Numbered from the stretch's first letter, positions 24,513-34,125 are shown. The stretch: 64,000 nt of DNA from Terribacillus saccharophilus (GCA_900110015.1 FOCD01000002.1:558001-622000); one strand, 5' to 3'. Numbers and translations are program-made. The notes: generated from the sequence alone by a model not told the origin.

Positions 24513-27500
24513 TTACCAGCGCCAAAACAGGTTCTTCACCCAATTCCACACAGTACCAATAATATCTTTGACTATGTCTACAATCGGATGATTTGGCTTA
24601 TCATCTTCATCCGGCTGATCAGGATCAGTCGGTGGTTCTTCCGGATCTACTGGCGGCTCCTCTGGATCTGTCGGAGGCTCAGTAGGTGTATCCCCGCTTA
24701 CTTCAGAAATGCGGCCCTCTGCTTTATAGCTGATAGGCTCCATTTCGAAGCTGCGCACATATTCCACGGTAGCCTCTAGATCCTCTGGTCCCATTACAGG
24801 ATTGCGGCCAAGTTCGCTGATTGGGCGATACTTATCACCTAATGATGTACCCATGAAGTTATTCACTGTCAGCGTATATACTTTATCTTCGTCAATAGGT
24901 GAACCATCAGGAAGCTTAATGTCCACAACCTGATTCGTTTCTCCATTCCATGTATACGTAAAGCCACTTATGCTGTAATCCGGACCGTAGGAAGTGATTT
25001 GAGCATTCAATATAGGCTCTAGATCAGCTCCATCGATTTCGAATGTCATGAGCGTATTATTGAAAGGCTGGATATTGAAAAGCTCGCCCCAAGTGATGTC
25101 ACCTTCCAATAAGTCATCCCTGATTCCTCCGCCATTCATCATAGCGAAATCACTATTCATTGCCTCATTCATGCCATCAGCAAGCAAGTTGCCAAGTGCA
25201 TTATCGCCTACTTCACCTTTTACTGCATATCCGCCAGTCATCGTATTAGCTGCAACCCCTACAACTTCATTCATTATAGGTGCTACTTCTTCAGCATATT
25301 TAGATAAAATAGCTCCGACTGTTGGATCTGGTGTGTAGGCGGCTTGATCTGCCCAGACGATTTCAGCTTGCTTGGATACGATATCACCTGTTTCACGATC
25401 AATTTCCACATCTACATCAGAAAATGCTTTGCCATATTCGGATGCTTGAACGATAAGCTTATTATCTACAGTCGCATTGACCACAGCATGGTTATGGGCA
25501 GCAAAGATAATATCGACCTCGTCATCCACCGCGTTCGCCAAGTCAGCAGCATCACCTGTAGCACTGTCTCCACTCTGCTCAGCTGGCATATGGGACAGAA
25601 CAACAATAGCTCTTACGCCTTGTTCTTTCAGTTCTGCTGTCGCTTTGTTGACTGCTTCCACTTCATCCGTAATAGTAATGTCCTGGATTCCTTCTGGCAT
25701 AACCATACCTAGTGATGCTGTCGTATTTACTCCGATAAAACCGATTTTTTCTCCGTCTACTTCCTCAATGCTGTAAGGAGGAAGAATCGTCTCGCCAGTG
25801 CCTTTGTATACACAGTTGGCACAAAGAGTAGCAAAGTTTGTACCATCGTAGCCAGGAGTCCCATTCGGGTGCTCCCCGCCTTCGACGATACGCAGAAGCT
25901 CATCTGTTCCTTCATCAAGTTCATGGTTGCCCATAGTACCGACATCAAAGCCCATTGCTTCCATAATTTCGATTGTCGGCTCGTCCTGGAGCAGCGCTGA
26001 TACAGGTGAGCTGCCGCCGATCATATCTCCTGCATGCACTAGCAGACTATTTGGATTCTCTGCTTCACGCTGTTTGATAGCTGCAGCAGTGTAATCCATA
26101 CGCCCGAATGTACCATCCATTGTTCCATCTTGGTTTATATCGAGTTCATATTGCTGATCAATCTTGCCGTGAAGGTCGTTCATACCAAGCAGCTGTACCG
26201 CCAGGTTATCTTCGTTTGCAGGAGGCTCTGTACCATCTGCTGTAGTATAGCCTTCTGCAATGGCATCATCTTCTGTCCAGAAAAAGATACGTTTCTCTAC
26301 CGGAATGGATTCCCATTCAGCCGGAACTACATATTTCTTTGTATCCGAATTTCCAACATATTTATCCAAACCGCTGCCATCATAGCGGGCCCGGAATTCA
26401 AATGGCAGCTCCTCTAGCGGTGATTCAGTATTCCAAATACCTTTCTCCTGCTCTTTTGCATTCGCTACAGCTTGCTGATAAGTCTCATACTCATCTAGAT
26501 CCCCAATCGGAGAGATGAAATAAGTGACTGCCAGTCCTTCTTTCACCAATTCGAGATTCATATTTTCGCCTTCATCTGTAATAACCTGTGCTAGCAATCG
26601 TCCATAATTATCAGTGGGTTCTTCTCCCACTTTAAGGGTAATTTCTTCGCCTGCAGATAGCTTGGACTTCAGATAATCAGACGCAGCTTTACCATGATCC
26701 ATCTGATTTTGGTCTAATTCATTTTTGATTGCATGGAATGTCTCCGGAGTATCTGCATTTACAAAGCGAACACGATCAGATCCTAAAACAGGGTCTTGGA
26801 GACGGATTGTATCTCCGTCAGTGACAGATTCTACAACTGCTTTATACGTCCCTTCTGTCTTAGGTGCTTCTGGCTGTTCTGCCGCCACCTGGATATCCTC
26901 TTGCTTACGAGGCAGGATCTGATAGCTGTCGTATTGACTTAGGATACCAGTAACGGTGTACCACTTTCCTTCTTCAATAGTCGAAATATCCAAAGCAGAT
27001 TCCATGATACGCAATGTGACAGATTCATAGTTTTCGTTGATAAACTGAACATTGTAGCCGCCACCAGCTGGGCTATCAGGAATATCCTTGATATAGCCGA
27101 TCACCTGGACAAGCTCTCCCTCTGCCGGTTCGGCTGTTGTTTCATCTTGAAGCTGACTGATCGTCATCTCTTCAGGTGAAGGTATGTTATTTCCAGCGGA
27201 AACAATTTTGATACCATCTTTTGCTGGTTCTATTTCGGTTAATCCTTTATAACTCGTGATTTTACCTGTAACGCGGATAAGGTCGCCTTCCTTGACGTCA
27301 GGAAACGCAGCTGCATCAGTATGATAGATATTGATACCAGCTGTCTCGTCTTGTAGGAATGTAGATAACTTCCCTCCGCCGATACTTGCATTATCTGCTG
27401 TAGCAAATCCTTCTACCGTGACAGTTTCACCAGTCTTACCCTTCACATCCGCGATTGGCTGGACTGTACCTGCTTCTGGTTCTTCTTCAGGATCTTCTCC

Positions 27501-28064
27501 TGGCTGCTCTTGTCCATGAGAGCCGATTGTATCGAATGTATCCTTCTCCGTTATCTCCCACTGCTCAGAAACGAAGACTGTGCTGCCTTCGGTCACATCA
27601 GCGGATCGGATAAGGCCTATATCCTTAGCTATGTCTTGATCATTCCCGATTTCGCCAACCACATCCAAAACGGCGTCATCCTGCTGGAGAGCGACTGCAT
27701 CATTTCCATTGAAGTTAATGACACTCCCGTTCGTCTGATCCGCTGCTGCAAGCAATTCTTCACCAGCACGCGGGTTGGCAATCACATATGTATCACCAGA
27801 TTCCAATGTTCCCGACAAGGTAAGTGAAGCAGTCGCTTCTGTATTACCATTGAAATATCCTGCCAACTCGAATTGACTAAGATCAATCGAATCGTTTGTC
27901 GGATTATAAAGCTCAATCGCTTTATTATAAGAGCTTCCTTCTACGTATTCCGACAGAATTGGTGCCGCAGCACGTTCTGCAGCTTGTACAGAAGAGAAGC
28001 TCGGCAAAATCCCAGAACAAATAAGTGTGACTATTGCAAAAACAGAAACAATCCTTTTGCCCAT
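24513..28064 (-). CDS. Secreted multidomain nuclease / 5'-nucleotidase, YhcR-like
   Basis: An 1183-residue exported protein. Domains in order: signal peptide (1-29); lamin-tail-like domain (about 33-165); two OB-fold domains (about 200-290 and 300-392); staphylococcal-type thermonuclease (about 405-545, with RVRFVNADTPET and NYGRLLAQV carrying active-site Arg residues); a linker (about 565-612, RIFFWTEDDAIAEGY) that resembles a nuclease-associated Cys motif with its cysteines lost; metallophosphatase (about 622-870, MNDLHGK, HAGDMIGG, MGNHELDEG, HNHAVV); 5'-nucleotidase C domain (about 905-1110); P/E/D-rich spacer (1123-1157). B. subtilis YhcR has the same nuclease plus nucleotidase plan but is sortase-anchored. 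Here there is no LPXTG-like motif, and the chain ends in an aromatic amphipathic tail. GGGGGA lies nine bases before ATG 28064. It should degrade extracellular DNA/RNA to nucleosides and phosphate. Confidence 0.88.
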   Translation of the reverse strand: MGKRIVSVFAIVTLICSGILPSFSSVQAAERAAAPILSEYVEGSSYNKAIELYNPTNDSIDLSQFELAGYFNGNTEATASLTLSGTLESGDTYVIANPRAGEELLAAADQTNGSVINFNGNDAVALQQDDAVLDVVGEIGNDQDIAKDIGLIRSADVTEGSTVFVSEQWEITEKDTFDTIGSHGQEQPGEDPEEEPEAGTVQPIADVKGKTGETVTVEGFATADNASIGGGKLSTFLQDETAGINIYHTDAAAFPDVKEGDLIRVTGKITSYKGLTEIEPAKDGIKIVSAGNNIPSPEEMTISQLQDETTAEPAEGELVQVIGYIKDIPDSPAGGGYNVQFINENYESVTLRIMESALDISTIEEGKWYTVTGILSQYDSYQILPRKQEDIQVAAEQPEAPKTEGTYKAVVESVTDGDTIRLQDPVLGSDRVRFVNADTPETFHAIKNELDQNQMDHGKAASDYLKSKLSAGEEITLKVGEEPTDNYGRLLAQVITDEGENMNLELVKEGLAVTYFISPIGDLDEYETYQQAVANAKEQEKGIWNTESPLEELPFEFRARYDGSGLDKYVGNSDTKKYVVPAEWESIPVEKRIFFWTEDDAIAEGYTTADGTEPPANEDNLAVQLLGMNDLHGKIDQQYELDINQDGTMDGTFGRMDYTAAAIKQREAENPNSLLVHAGDMIGGSSPVSALLQDEPTIEIMEAMGFDVGTMGNHELDEGTDELLRIVEGGEHPNGTPGYDGTNFATLCANCVYKGTGETILPPYSIEEVDGEKIGFIGVNTTASLGMVMPEGIQDITITDEVEAVNKATAELKEQGVRAIVVLSHMPAEQSGDSATGDAADLANAVDDEVDIIFAAHNHAVVNATVDNKLIVQASEYGKAFSDVDVEIDRETGDIVSKQAEIVWADQAAYTPDPTVGAILSKYAEEVAPIMNEVVGVAANTMTGGYAVKGEVGDNALGNLLADGMNEAMNSDFAMMNGGGIRDDLLEGDITWGELFNIQPFNNTLMTFEIDGADLEPILNAQITSYGPDYSISGFTYTWNGETNQVVDIKLPDGSPIDEDKVYTLTVNNFMGTSLGDKYRPISELGRNPVMGPEDLEATVEYVRSFEMEPISYKAEGRISEVSGDTPTEPPTDPEEPPVDPEEPPTDPDQPDEDDKPNHPIVDIVKDIIGTVWNWVKNLFWRW

Positions 28065-28221
28065 CTACATGATTCCCCCAAAATATTAGTAAGTTCGGCA
28101 AATACTGGCGAACTCCGTCATTTACCATACTAGCGGGAATCCCAATTTCCTGATATAGGAGGATAGACATGATTCTGGTTAATTTTCTGTAAAGCGACCG
28201 GGATATTTGGCACAAAAAGAA

Positions 28222-28247
28222 AAAAAAGCAGCCGAAGCTGCTTTTTT
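28222..28247 (-). terminator. Terminator of the amidase unit
   Basis: AAAAAAGCAGC-CGAA-GCTGCTTTTTT, a stable tetraloop hairpin with a T tract on the minus strand, overlaps the amidase stop codon. Confidence 0.88.
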
Positions 28248-29646
28248 AGCGGAGTGGATAAGCATCCATATAGGCTTTGGCTGCACGAAGCACTCGAGCA
28301 TCCTGGAACCGGTTGGCAGCTAGCTGCATGCCAATCGGAAGACGTCCTTGTGATAGACCAGCTGGCAGTGAAGCCGCTGGAAGTCCAGTCACATTATAAG
28401 CATGTGTCATCATCCAGTCTGCGTCTTCCTTCACTTGCTGTCCATCGATGACGGAAGGTCCCAGCAAACGATAATCAAAAGCAGGAACAGCAAGCGTCGG
28501 CGATAGCACTAAATCGTAATCCTGAAGCACTGCCTGAAGTCTGTTCCAAACTGTCGTGCGATTAAGTTCATATGCACGATACGCAGAGGCCATCAATGGC
28601 TTGCCCTTTTCGATCATATCTCGATAGGAGTCGGAGATCCACTCCGGATTCGTTTCAAGCAATTTAGCACTGCCTGCTGCTGAAGAGGCATACCACATGC
28701 TTGTGAAGAATCCATTGAACAGATGTCTATCCATATCAAAATTAAGATCAACAGTCTCAACTGACATTCCGAGCGCCCGCCAATTATCAAATGTTGCTTC
28801 GACAACTTTTCGTACTTCGGGATCGACGGCATACATACCGAAATCCGGTGTATAGGCGATACGAAGACCTTGCGCCTGTTCCTCCAAATAGGATGAACCG
28901 ATATGTCCATCCAAAAGCGGAAGGCTGAATGGATCTGTCGTGGACGGCCCTTGCACTGCTTCAAGGAACAGCGCACTATCATCCGGATTAATTGAAAGCG
29001 GGCCATGGTTTACGAACGGGGAACTTGAACCGAATACATTATTAAGATTATTATCCATTGGAATCCGGCCGTATGTCGGTTTGAATCCAAATACGCCGCA
29101 AAGACTGGCCGGAATACGAATGGAGCCTCCGCCATCGCTCCCCTCTGCCAAGGGCACCATACCAGCAGCTACTGCCGCTGCTGCCCCGCCGCTTGAACCG
29201 CCTGCAGTCTTCGTATGATCCCAAGGGTTGACTGTAGCTCCAAAAACTAAATTGTCAGTCGTACCTTTATGACCGAATTCGGGTGTATTTGTCTTCCCCA
29301 TAATCAACGCACCAGCTTGACGGAGCCGTTGGACGATTGTAGCATCCCGATCTGCGATATGATCTTTAAAAGCTGGCGAGCCGAAAGTGGTCCGCATGCC
29401 TTTTACTGGTGTCAAATCCTTGATACCAACCGGTATGCCATGCAGCAAGCCTGTCTCTTCTCCGCGCATGACTGCCGCTTCTGCCTCTTTCGCATCTGAC
29501 ATCAAATTCTCGTTCATCGTGACAAATGCATTGATCTCGCCATTGGATTTTTCCGTCTGCTCCAAATAATACGTCGCTACCTCAACAGGTGAGATTTCTT
29601 TATCTTTAATAGCTGTCACTAGTTCGCGTACTGTTTTGCCTTCCAC
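28246..29646 (-). CDS. Amidase-signature family hydrolase (GatA-like)
   Basis: A 466-residue amide hydrolase with the Ser-cisSer-Lys triad of the family: Lys in GIPVGIKDLTPVKG (about residue 76), the cis-Ser in TAGGSSGGAAAAVAAG and the nucleophile in EGSDGGGSIRIPAS. It is not likely to be GatA of the tRNA amidotransferase because no gatB or gatC is adjacent; a stand-alone amidase acting on small amides is more likely. A GTG start at 29646 has AAAGGGG eight bases upstream. It lies 62 bp downstream of the YuiF-like transporter gene with no terminator between, so the two are probably co-transcribed. Substrate unknown. Confidence 0.85.
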   Translation of the reverse strand: MEGKTVRELVTAIKDKEISPVEVATYYLEQTEKSNGEINAFVTMNENLMSDAKEAEAAVMRGEETGLLHGIPVGIKDLTPVKGMRTTFGSPAFKDHIADRDATIVQRLRQAGALIMGKTNTPEFGHKGTTDNLVFGATVNPWDHTKTAGGSSGGAAAAVAAGMVPLAEGSDGGGSIRIPASLCGVFGFKPTYGRIPMDNNLNNVFGSSSPFVNHGPLSINPDDSALFLEAVQGPSTTDPFSLPLLDGHIGSSYLEEQAQGLRIAYTPDFGMYAVDPEVRKVVEATFDNWRALGMSVETVDLNFDMDRHLFNGFFTSMWYASSAAGSAKLLETNPEWISDSYRDMIEKGKPLMASAYRAYELNRTTVWNRLQAVLQDYDLVLSPTLAVPAFDYRLLGPSVIDGQQVKEDADWMMTHAYNVTGLPAASLPAGLSQGRLPIGMQLAANRFQDARVLRAAKAYMDAYPLR

Positions 29647-29708
29647 TGTTATCGCCCCTTTTCATCCTCTACACGTATCATAACGCTAGCAAGAGCGGTG
29701 TTCAACCA

Positions 29709-31034
29709 TCAGAGGATCATTGCTGCAACCCAGCCAAAAGCAATAACAGGCAGGTTGTAGTGAAGGAACGTCGGAACGACAGTATCCCACATGTGGTCAT
29801 GCTGTCCATCCGCATTCAGTCCAGATGTTGGTCCGAGCGTGGAGTCGGATGCTGGTGAACCCGCATCTCCAAGCGCACCTGCTGTACCAACGAGCGCAAT
29901 GATCGCCATCGGACTGAAGCCTAATTCGATTGCTAAAGGAACAAAAATCGTTGCAATGACTGGTACGGTAGAAAAAGAAGATCCGATTCCCATTGTAACC
30001 AGTAAACCGACGATAAGCATCATCAGCGCACCAAGTGCCTGACTGCCGTGAATGGCATCAGCTGCAGTCTTCACCAGCGATTCAACATCCCCCGTAGCTC
30101 CAATGACACTGGAGAATCCGGAAGCAGAAATCATGACAAACCCGATGAAGGCCATCAGACGCATTCCGTTGGTTAGGATTGTGTCTGCTTCTTTCCATTT
30201 GAGCGTTCTTGTGATATAAAGCACAATGATACCTGCCAATGCCCCGAATACCATGGAATCAGTCCAAATTTGAACTGCAAGTGCCGCTACAATCGATAAA
30301 ATAGAGAAAATAAGCGTAGATCGTTTCAACGATATTTTTTCTTCTTTCACTTCATCCGGAACGGGCATCTCAACATTTTTGTACTGCCTTGGTTTCCGAT
30401 AAGAAAACAGTGCAATAATCAGACCAACCAGCATTCCCAGGGCTGGGATGATCATTGCAATCGTGATTTGGTCTGGATCCACTTTCATACCGCTAGCTGT
30501 CATATTCGTTGCTACGATTTCATGGAATATTTGCCCATAACCTGCTGGCAGCAGCATATATGGCGTGACTAGACCAAATGTCAGAATGCTTGCTGTCAAT
30601 CGACGGTCAATCTGCAAGTCATTCATGATTGTCAATAACGGCGGAATCAATAAAGGAATAAAGGCGATATGCACCGGTATGACATTTTGTGAAAAACAAG
30701 CCATGATCAAAATCATGATAAGGATAAGCGCACGTGTGCGTTTCTTGGATTGTGCTGTATCTTTCTTTCCGCTGATGGAGATAATTCCTCTCACCATCGC
30801 TTCCGGAAGTCCTGTACTTGCTATCGCAACTGCAAAACCTCCAAGCATGGCGTAACTTAAAGCAACATTCGCGCCTCCGCCTACACCATCTGTGAACGCT
30901 CCAAGCGTCCCTTCTATTCCAAGCCCACCGACTAAACCGCCGATAAGAGAGCCTAATATCAATGAAAAAACGACATTGATTCGCAGCAAACTGAGAACCA
31001 AAACGGCAATAACTGCTATAACAACTGCGTTCAC
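29709..31034 (-). CDS. yuiF: YuiF-like Na+/H+ antiporter or amino-acid transporter
   Basis: A 441-residue membrane protein with about 11-12 helices, related to the NhaC/ArsB superfamily: GGGANVALSYAMLGGFAVAIASTGLPEAM, FSQNVIPVHIAFIPLLIPP, GIGSSFSTVPVIATIFVPLA and GTAGALGDAGSPASDSTLGPTSGLNADGQHDHMWDTVVP. Earlier in-frame ATG 31049 has no binding site; the sixth codon GTG at 31034 has GGAGGA seven bases upstream and begins NAVVIAVIAV, so I start there. Co-transcription with the amidase suggests uptake of an amide or amino-acid-like solute, which is inference. Confidence 0.82.
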   Translation of the reverse strand: MNAVVIAVIAVLVLSLLRINVVFSLILGSLIGGLVGGLGIEGTLGAFTDGVGGGANVALSYAMLGGFAVAIASTGLPEAMVRGIISISGKKDTAQSKKRTRALILIMILIMACFSQNVIPVHIAFIPLLIPPLLTIMNDLQIDRRLTASILTFGLVTPYMLLPAGYGQIFHEIVATNMTASGMKVDPDQITIAMIIPALGMLVGLIIALFSYRKPRQYKNVEMPVPDEVKEEKISLKRSTLIFSILSIVAALAVQIWTDSMVFGALAGIIVLYITRTLKWKEADTILTNGMRLMAFIGFVMISASGFSSVIGATGDVESLVKTAADAIHGSQALGALMMLIVGLLVTMGIGSSFSTVPVIATIFVPLAIELGFSPMAIIALVGTAGALGDAGSPASDSTLGPTSGLNADGQHDHMWDTVVPTFLHYNLPVIAFGWVAAMIL

Positions 31035-31142
31035 TTCTAATTCCTCCATCGCTTTATTATGGTAAAGTATTAAAGTACAATAACAGATGTTTTAACTTTT
31101 TGTCAATGAATTCGGGAGTAATCGGAATATTCGCGACATAAG

Positions 31143-31170
31143 AAAAACCAGCATTGCTGCTGGTTTCCTC
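31143..31170 (-). terminator. Terminator of the adenine deaminase gene
   Basis: On the minus strand AAACCAGC pairs with GCTGGTTT around AGCAAT, followed by a T tract. Confidence 0.85.
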
Positions 31171-31173
31171 TGA

Positions 31174-32967
31174 TTAATCCGATATAACTACATCAATCAA
31201 TTCGAATGTGGTGACATCTGCAAGACCTCGGTTTGTTACGCGAATTTCCGGAATAACCGCCAAGGCAATCAGGGAGAATGTCATTATTGGATCTGTTATG
31301 CCGCACCCGATGTTTTCCCAGGCTTTCACGAGATTACTCACTTGTTCTACGACTGTCTCCAACGGCTGATCTGACATCAGCCCGGCAATCGGCATCGGCA
31401 GTTCTGCTAAAACCTCGCCATTCCGTACCGCAACAAGCCCACCGCCGATTTCTGCCAAACGGTTTGCAGCAATGGCCATGTCTTCACGGTCCACACCCAT
31501 GACAAGCAGATTATGACTATCATGTGCCACAGTCGATGCTACTGCTCCATGCTGGAACTGGAAGCCATGAACAAATACATTAGATATTTGTCCGGTTCCT
31601 TTATGCCGATCGATACAAGCTAAATGGATGATGTCCTGTTTCTTATCGATCTGTACTGCCCCATCCTGCACCTGCAAGGTGGCTGTCATCTTCTCTGTCC
31701 GCGCGCTTCCTTCAATTGCTTTGACGACATTCACCAACACGTCCCCGTCTGGACGATCTATACGGTGAAGGAAATCGTCAGCCTTCATTTCACGTCCTAG
31801 ATGCACGGAATTTCGAACTGCATCCGGATACGTGTATTCAGGGAACGTTTGCTGCAGTTCTCCTTTTTCAAACAGAATGCTTCCGTCTGCGACAACAAGG
31901 GATGCTTCCATCTGCTGCAAATCTTCTATAATAAGCAAATCTGCGAATTTGCCGGCACTGATGCTGCCGATATCATTTTCCATATGAAAATATCGAGCCG
32001 AGTTAATCGTAGCAAGTTGGATTGCTGTAACAGGATCAAGCCCTTCCTCTATCGCTCGTCGGACAACGTGATTCATATGTCCTTTTGTGATCAAAGTTTC
32101 CGGGTAAACATCATCCGTCACTAACGAAATATTACGTGTGTCCACATTATATTCCGTGATTACCTTGATAACTTCCTTCACGTCACGCCATGCTGATCCT
32201 TCACGAATCTGAACATGAAGACCTGCACGAAGTTTAGCCAATGCATCTTCTTTGGCGATTGTTTCATGATCGGATGTAACTCCTGCTGCTATGTATGCTT
32301 GCAGCGCATACGGGTCCTCCGAAGGAAAATGACCGGTAACTGTCTTCCCAGCTTTGATCGTCTCAGCTATCTCGCCATGCATTTTGTTGTCTCCATGCAC
32401 GACACCGGGGAAGTTCATCACTTCGCCTAGCCCTTGGACATTGTCCCACGTTAGTCCTTCTTTTATATCCGCAACAGTCAGACTTGCTCCGGCATCTTCC
32501 AAATCATCAGTTGCAGGTACACATGATGGGAATGTCGTATACACTTTCAATGGCAGCTGCTGCCCTTCTTCGTGCATGTAACGAACACCTTCAATACCGA
32601 ATACGTTCGCAATCTCATGGGGATCCATGAATACCGTCGTCGTACCTTTTGCTAGTGCTGCCTTGGAGAATTCCGTCACGGAAAGCATCGTACTCTCCAC
32701 ATGCATATGGCCGTCGATAAGACCAGGTACGATGTGCTGTCCGTTTGCTTTTATCACTTTTGTGTCCGGTCCTTCATGTTCTTTCAATGCTTTACCGACT
32801 AATGCTATCCGATCACCAGAAACGACAACATCGGTATGCTCCAGCAGTTCTCCTGTGAATACGTTGACTAGCACACCATCTCGGATAATCAAATCAGCGG
32901 GACGCTTTCCTAATGCAACCTCACCTAATCGTTTTGCTGCTTCAAATAATTTCGTTCTTTTCCCCAC
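31174..32967 (-). CDS. ade: Adenine deaminase
   Basis: Deaminates adenine to hypoxanthine in purine salvage. The 597-residue amidohydrolase-superfamily protein has the metal motif LIDGHMHVESTMLS (about residue 90), MDPHEIANVFG, VTDDVYPETL (catalytic Asp), VAHDSHNLLVMG and GGLVAVRNGEVLAELPMPIAG-type segments, as in AdeC. The open frame begins with TTG at 32976, directly against the AGGAG; the fourth codon GTG at 32967 has the proper nine-base gap. A hairpin with a T tract lies between its presumed promoter and the gene (33014-33048) and might attenuate it. Confidence 0.93.
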   Translation of the reverse strand: MGKRTKLFEAAKRLGEVALGKRPADLIIRDGVLVNVFTGELLEHTDVVVSGDRIALVGKALKEHEGPDTKVIKANGQHIVPGLIDGHMHVESTMLSVTEFSKAALAKGTTTVFMDPHEIANVFGIEGVRYMHEEGQQLPLKVYTTFPSCVPATDDLEDAGASLTVADIKEGLTWDNVQGLGEVMNFPGVVHGDNKMHGEIAETIKAGKTVTGHFPSEDPYALQAYIAAGVTSDHETIAKEDALAKLRAGLHVQIREGSAWRDVKEVIKVITEYNVDTRNISLVTDDVYPETLITKGHMNHVVRRAIEEGLDPVTAIQLATINSARYFHMENDIGSISAGKFADLLIIEDLQQMEASLVVADGSILFEKGELQQTFPEYTYPDAVRNSVHLGREMKADDFLHRIDRPDGDVLVNVVKAIEGSARTEKMTATLQVQDGAVQIDKKQDIIHLACIDRHKGTGQISNVFVHGFQFQHGAVASTVAHDSHNLLVMGVDREDMAIAANRLAEIGGGLVAVRNGEVLAELPMPIAGLMSDQPLETVVEQVSNLVKAWENIGCGITDPIMTFSLIALAVIPEIRVTNRGLADVTTFELIDVVISD

Positions 32968-33013
32968 TGTGTTCAACTCCTATTATCCTTATACGTTATG
33001 CCCATAAACGTGT

Positions 33014-33048
33014 AAAAAAATGCCCGGCTCCATGTAAAGCAGCTCGGG
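33014..33048 (-). promoter_or_regulatory. Hairpin with T tract in the ade leader (possible attenuator)
   Basis: On the minus strand CCCGAGCT pairs with AGCCGGG (one bulged A), followed by CATTTTTTT. An upstream AAATGC can also pair with GCATTT. It lies about 45 bp before the ade start and about 60 bp after a TTGACG (33107-33112) that may be a -35 box; I find no convincing -10. No known riboswitch consensus is recognised. Confidence 0.4.
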
Positions 33049-33122
33049 AAAATCTCTTTCCTGTACGCATTTATTTCTATATATAGAATCATATATTAGC
33101 TATACGCGTCAACCCTGAAACC

Positions 33123-33150
33123 TAAAGAAACCGCCTTCAGAGGCGGTTTC
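33123..33150 (-). terminator. Terminator of the ring-cleaving dioxygenase gene
   Basis: GAAACCGCCT-CTGA-AGGCGGTTTC on the minus strand, followed by a short T-rich stretch, just after the stop codon. Confidence 0.75.
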
Positions 33151-33156
33151 CAGTTG

Positions 33157-34125
33157 TTATTTCTTTTTCGTATCAAGAGGTGTCAGTCTTGCTTCAATAC
33201 TCTCCCGCTCACCTTCTAGAAACGGCGGAAGAGCTAACGTCTCACCTAAAGCACTCGGATCTTCATCCGTAGCGAATCCAGGTCCGTCTGTAGCAAGCTC
33301 GAACAAAATACCATTCGGCTCACGGAAATAAAGGGATTGGAAGTAATAACGGTCTACCAGTCCAGAATTCGGCAAGTGAGCTGCATAAAGGATTTTCTTA
33401 GCCCGCTCTAATTCTTCTCTGCCTTTCACACGGAATGCTACATGGTGTACACTTCCGCGACCAGGACGCTCCCGCTGTAATCCAGGTACTACTTCTACCA
33501 TTATTTCAGCGCCTGTACCACCTTGGCCAACTTCGTAGATATGCAAATTCGTTCCATCAGTCAGCTTGGCCTCCGTTTTTTTGCGGAAGCCCATTAATTC
33601 GAGCAAGACCCGCTCAGTCGGTGCAAGCTCTGGTACAGTCAGCTTGACTGGCCCAAGTCCAATGATGGCAAACTCCGCCGGAACATCGGTACCTTCCCAA
33701 GGAATACCTGCTGGTACACCTTCGTTCTGTTCATCAGAAACGAGCATAAGCCGCTGCTTTTCTGGATCTTCAAAGAACAGAACACTTCGTCCCTGCAGTT
33801 CAACTTCTTGTGACTCGATATCATGTTCTTTTAAACGCCCCGCCCAATAGTGGATTGCTTCATCTGATGCGACGCGCAAAGATGTGAGGGAAATGCTGTT
33901 ATTCCCAGCATGCGTGCGGCCAGCACGGTGAATTTCAAAGAAGGTTAAATCCGTTCCCGGACTGCCAAGTTTGTCGGCATAGAAAAGGTGATACATTGAT
34001 GTATCGTCCTGGTTGACTGTCTTTTTGACAAGGTGCATTCCCATTACTTTTGTATAAAAATCATAGTTATTCGCTGCGTTTGCTGTTATGGCTGAAACGT
34101 GGTGAATACCGTGAAGCTCCATCAT
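33157..34125 (-). CDS. Ring-cleaving dioxygenase of the VOC superfamily, MhqO-like
   Basis: A 322-residue two-module VOC protein: N-terminal LHGIHHVSAITANAANNYDFY with a metal His, and a C-terminal module GRGSVHHVAFRVKGREE and PNGILFELATDGPGFATDE with His and Glu ligands. The GFATDE ending is typical of the MhqA/MhqE/MhqO group, which B. subtilis induces against quinones and catechols. GGGGGC precedes ATG 34125 by seven bases. An inverted repeat AGTTAC-N9-GTAACT upstream is the probable operator of its regulator; no regulator gene is adjacent. Exact substrate unknown. Confidence 0.83.
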   Translation of the reverse strand: MMELHGIHHVSAITANAANNYDFYTKVMGMHLVKKTVNQDDTSMYHLFYADKLGSPGTDLTFFEIHRAGRTHAGNNSISLTSLRVASDEAIHYWAGRLKEHDIESQEVELQGRSVLFFEDPEKQRLMLVSDEQNEGVPAGIPWEGTDVPAEFAIIGLGPVKLTVPELAPTERVLLELMGFRKKTEAKLTDGTNLHIYEVGQGGTGAEIMVEVVPGLQRERPGRGSVHHVAFRVKGREELERAKKILYAAHLPNSGLVDRYYFQSLYFREPNGILFELATDGPGFATDEDPSALGETLALPPFLEGERESIEARLTPLDTKKK

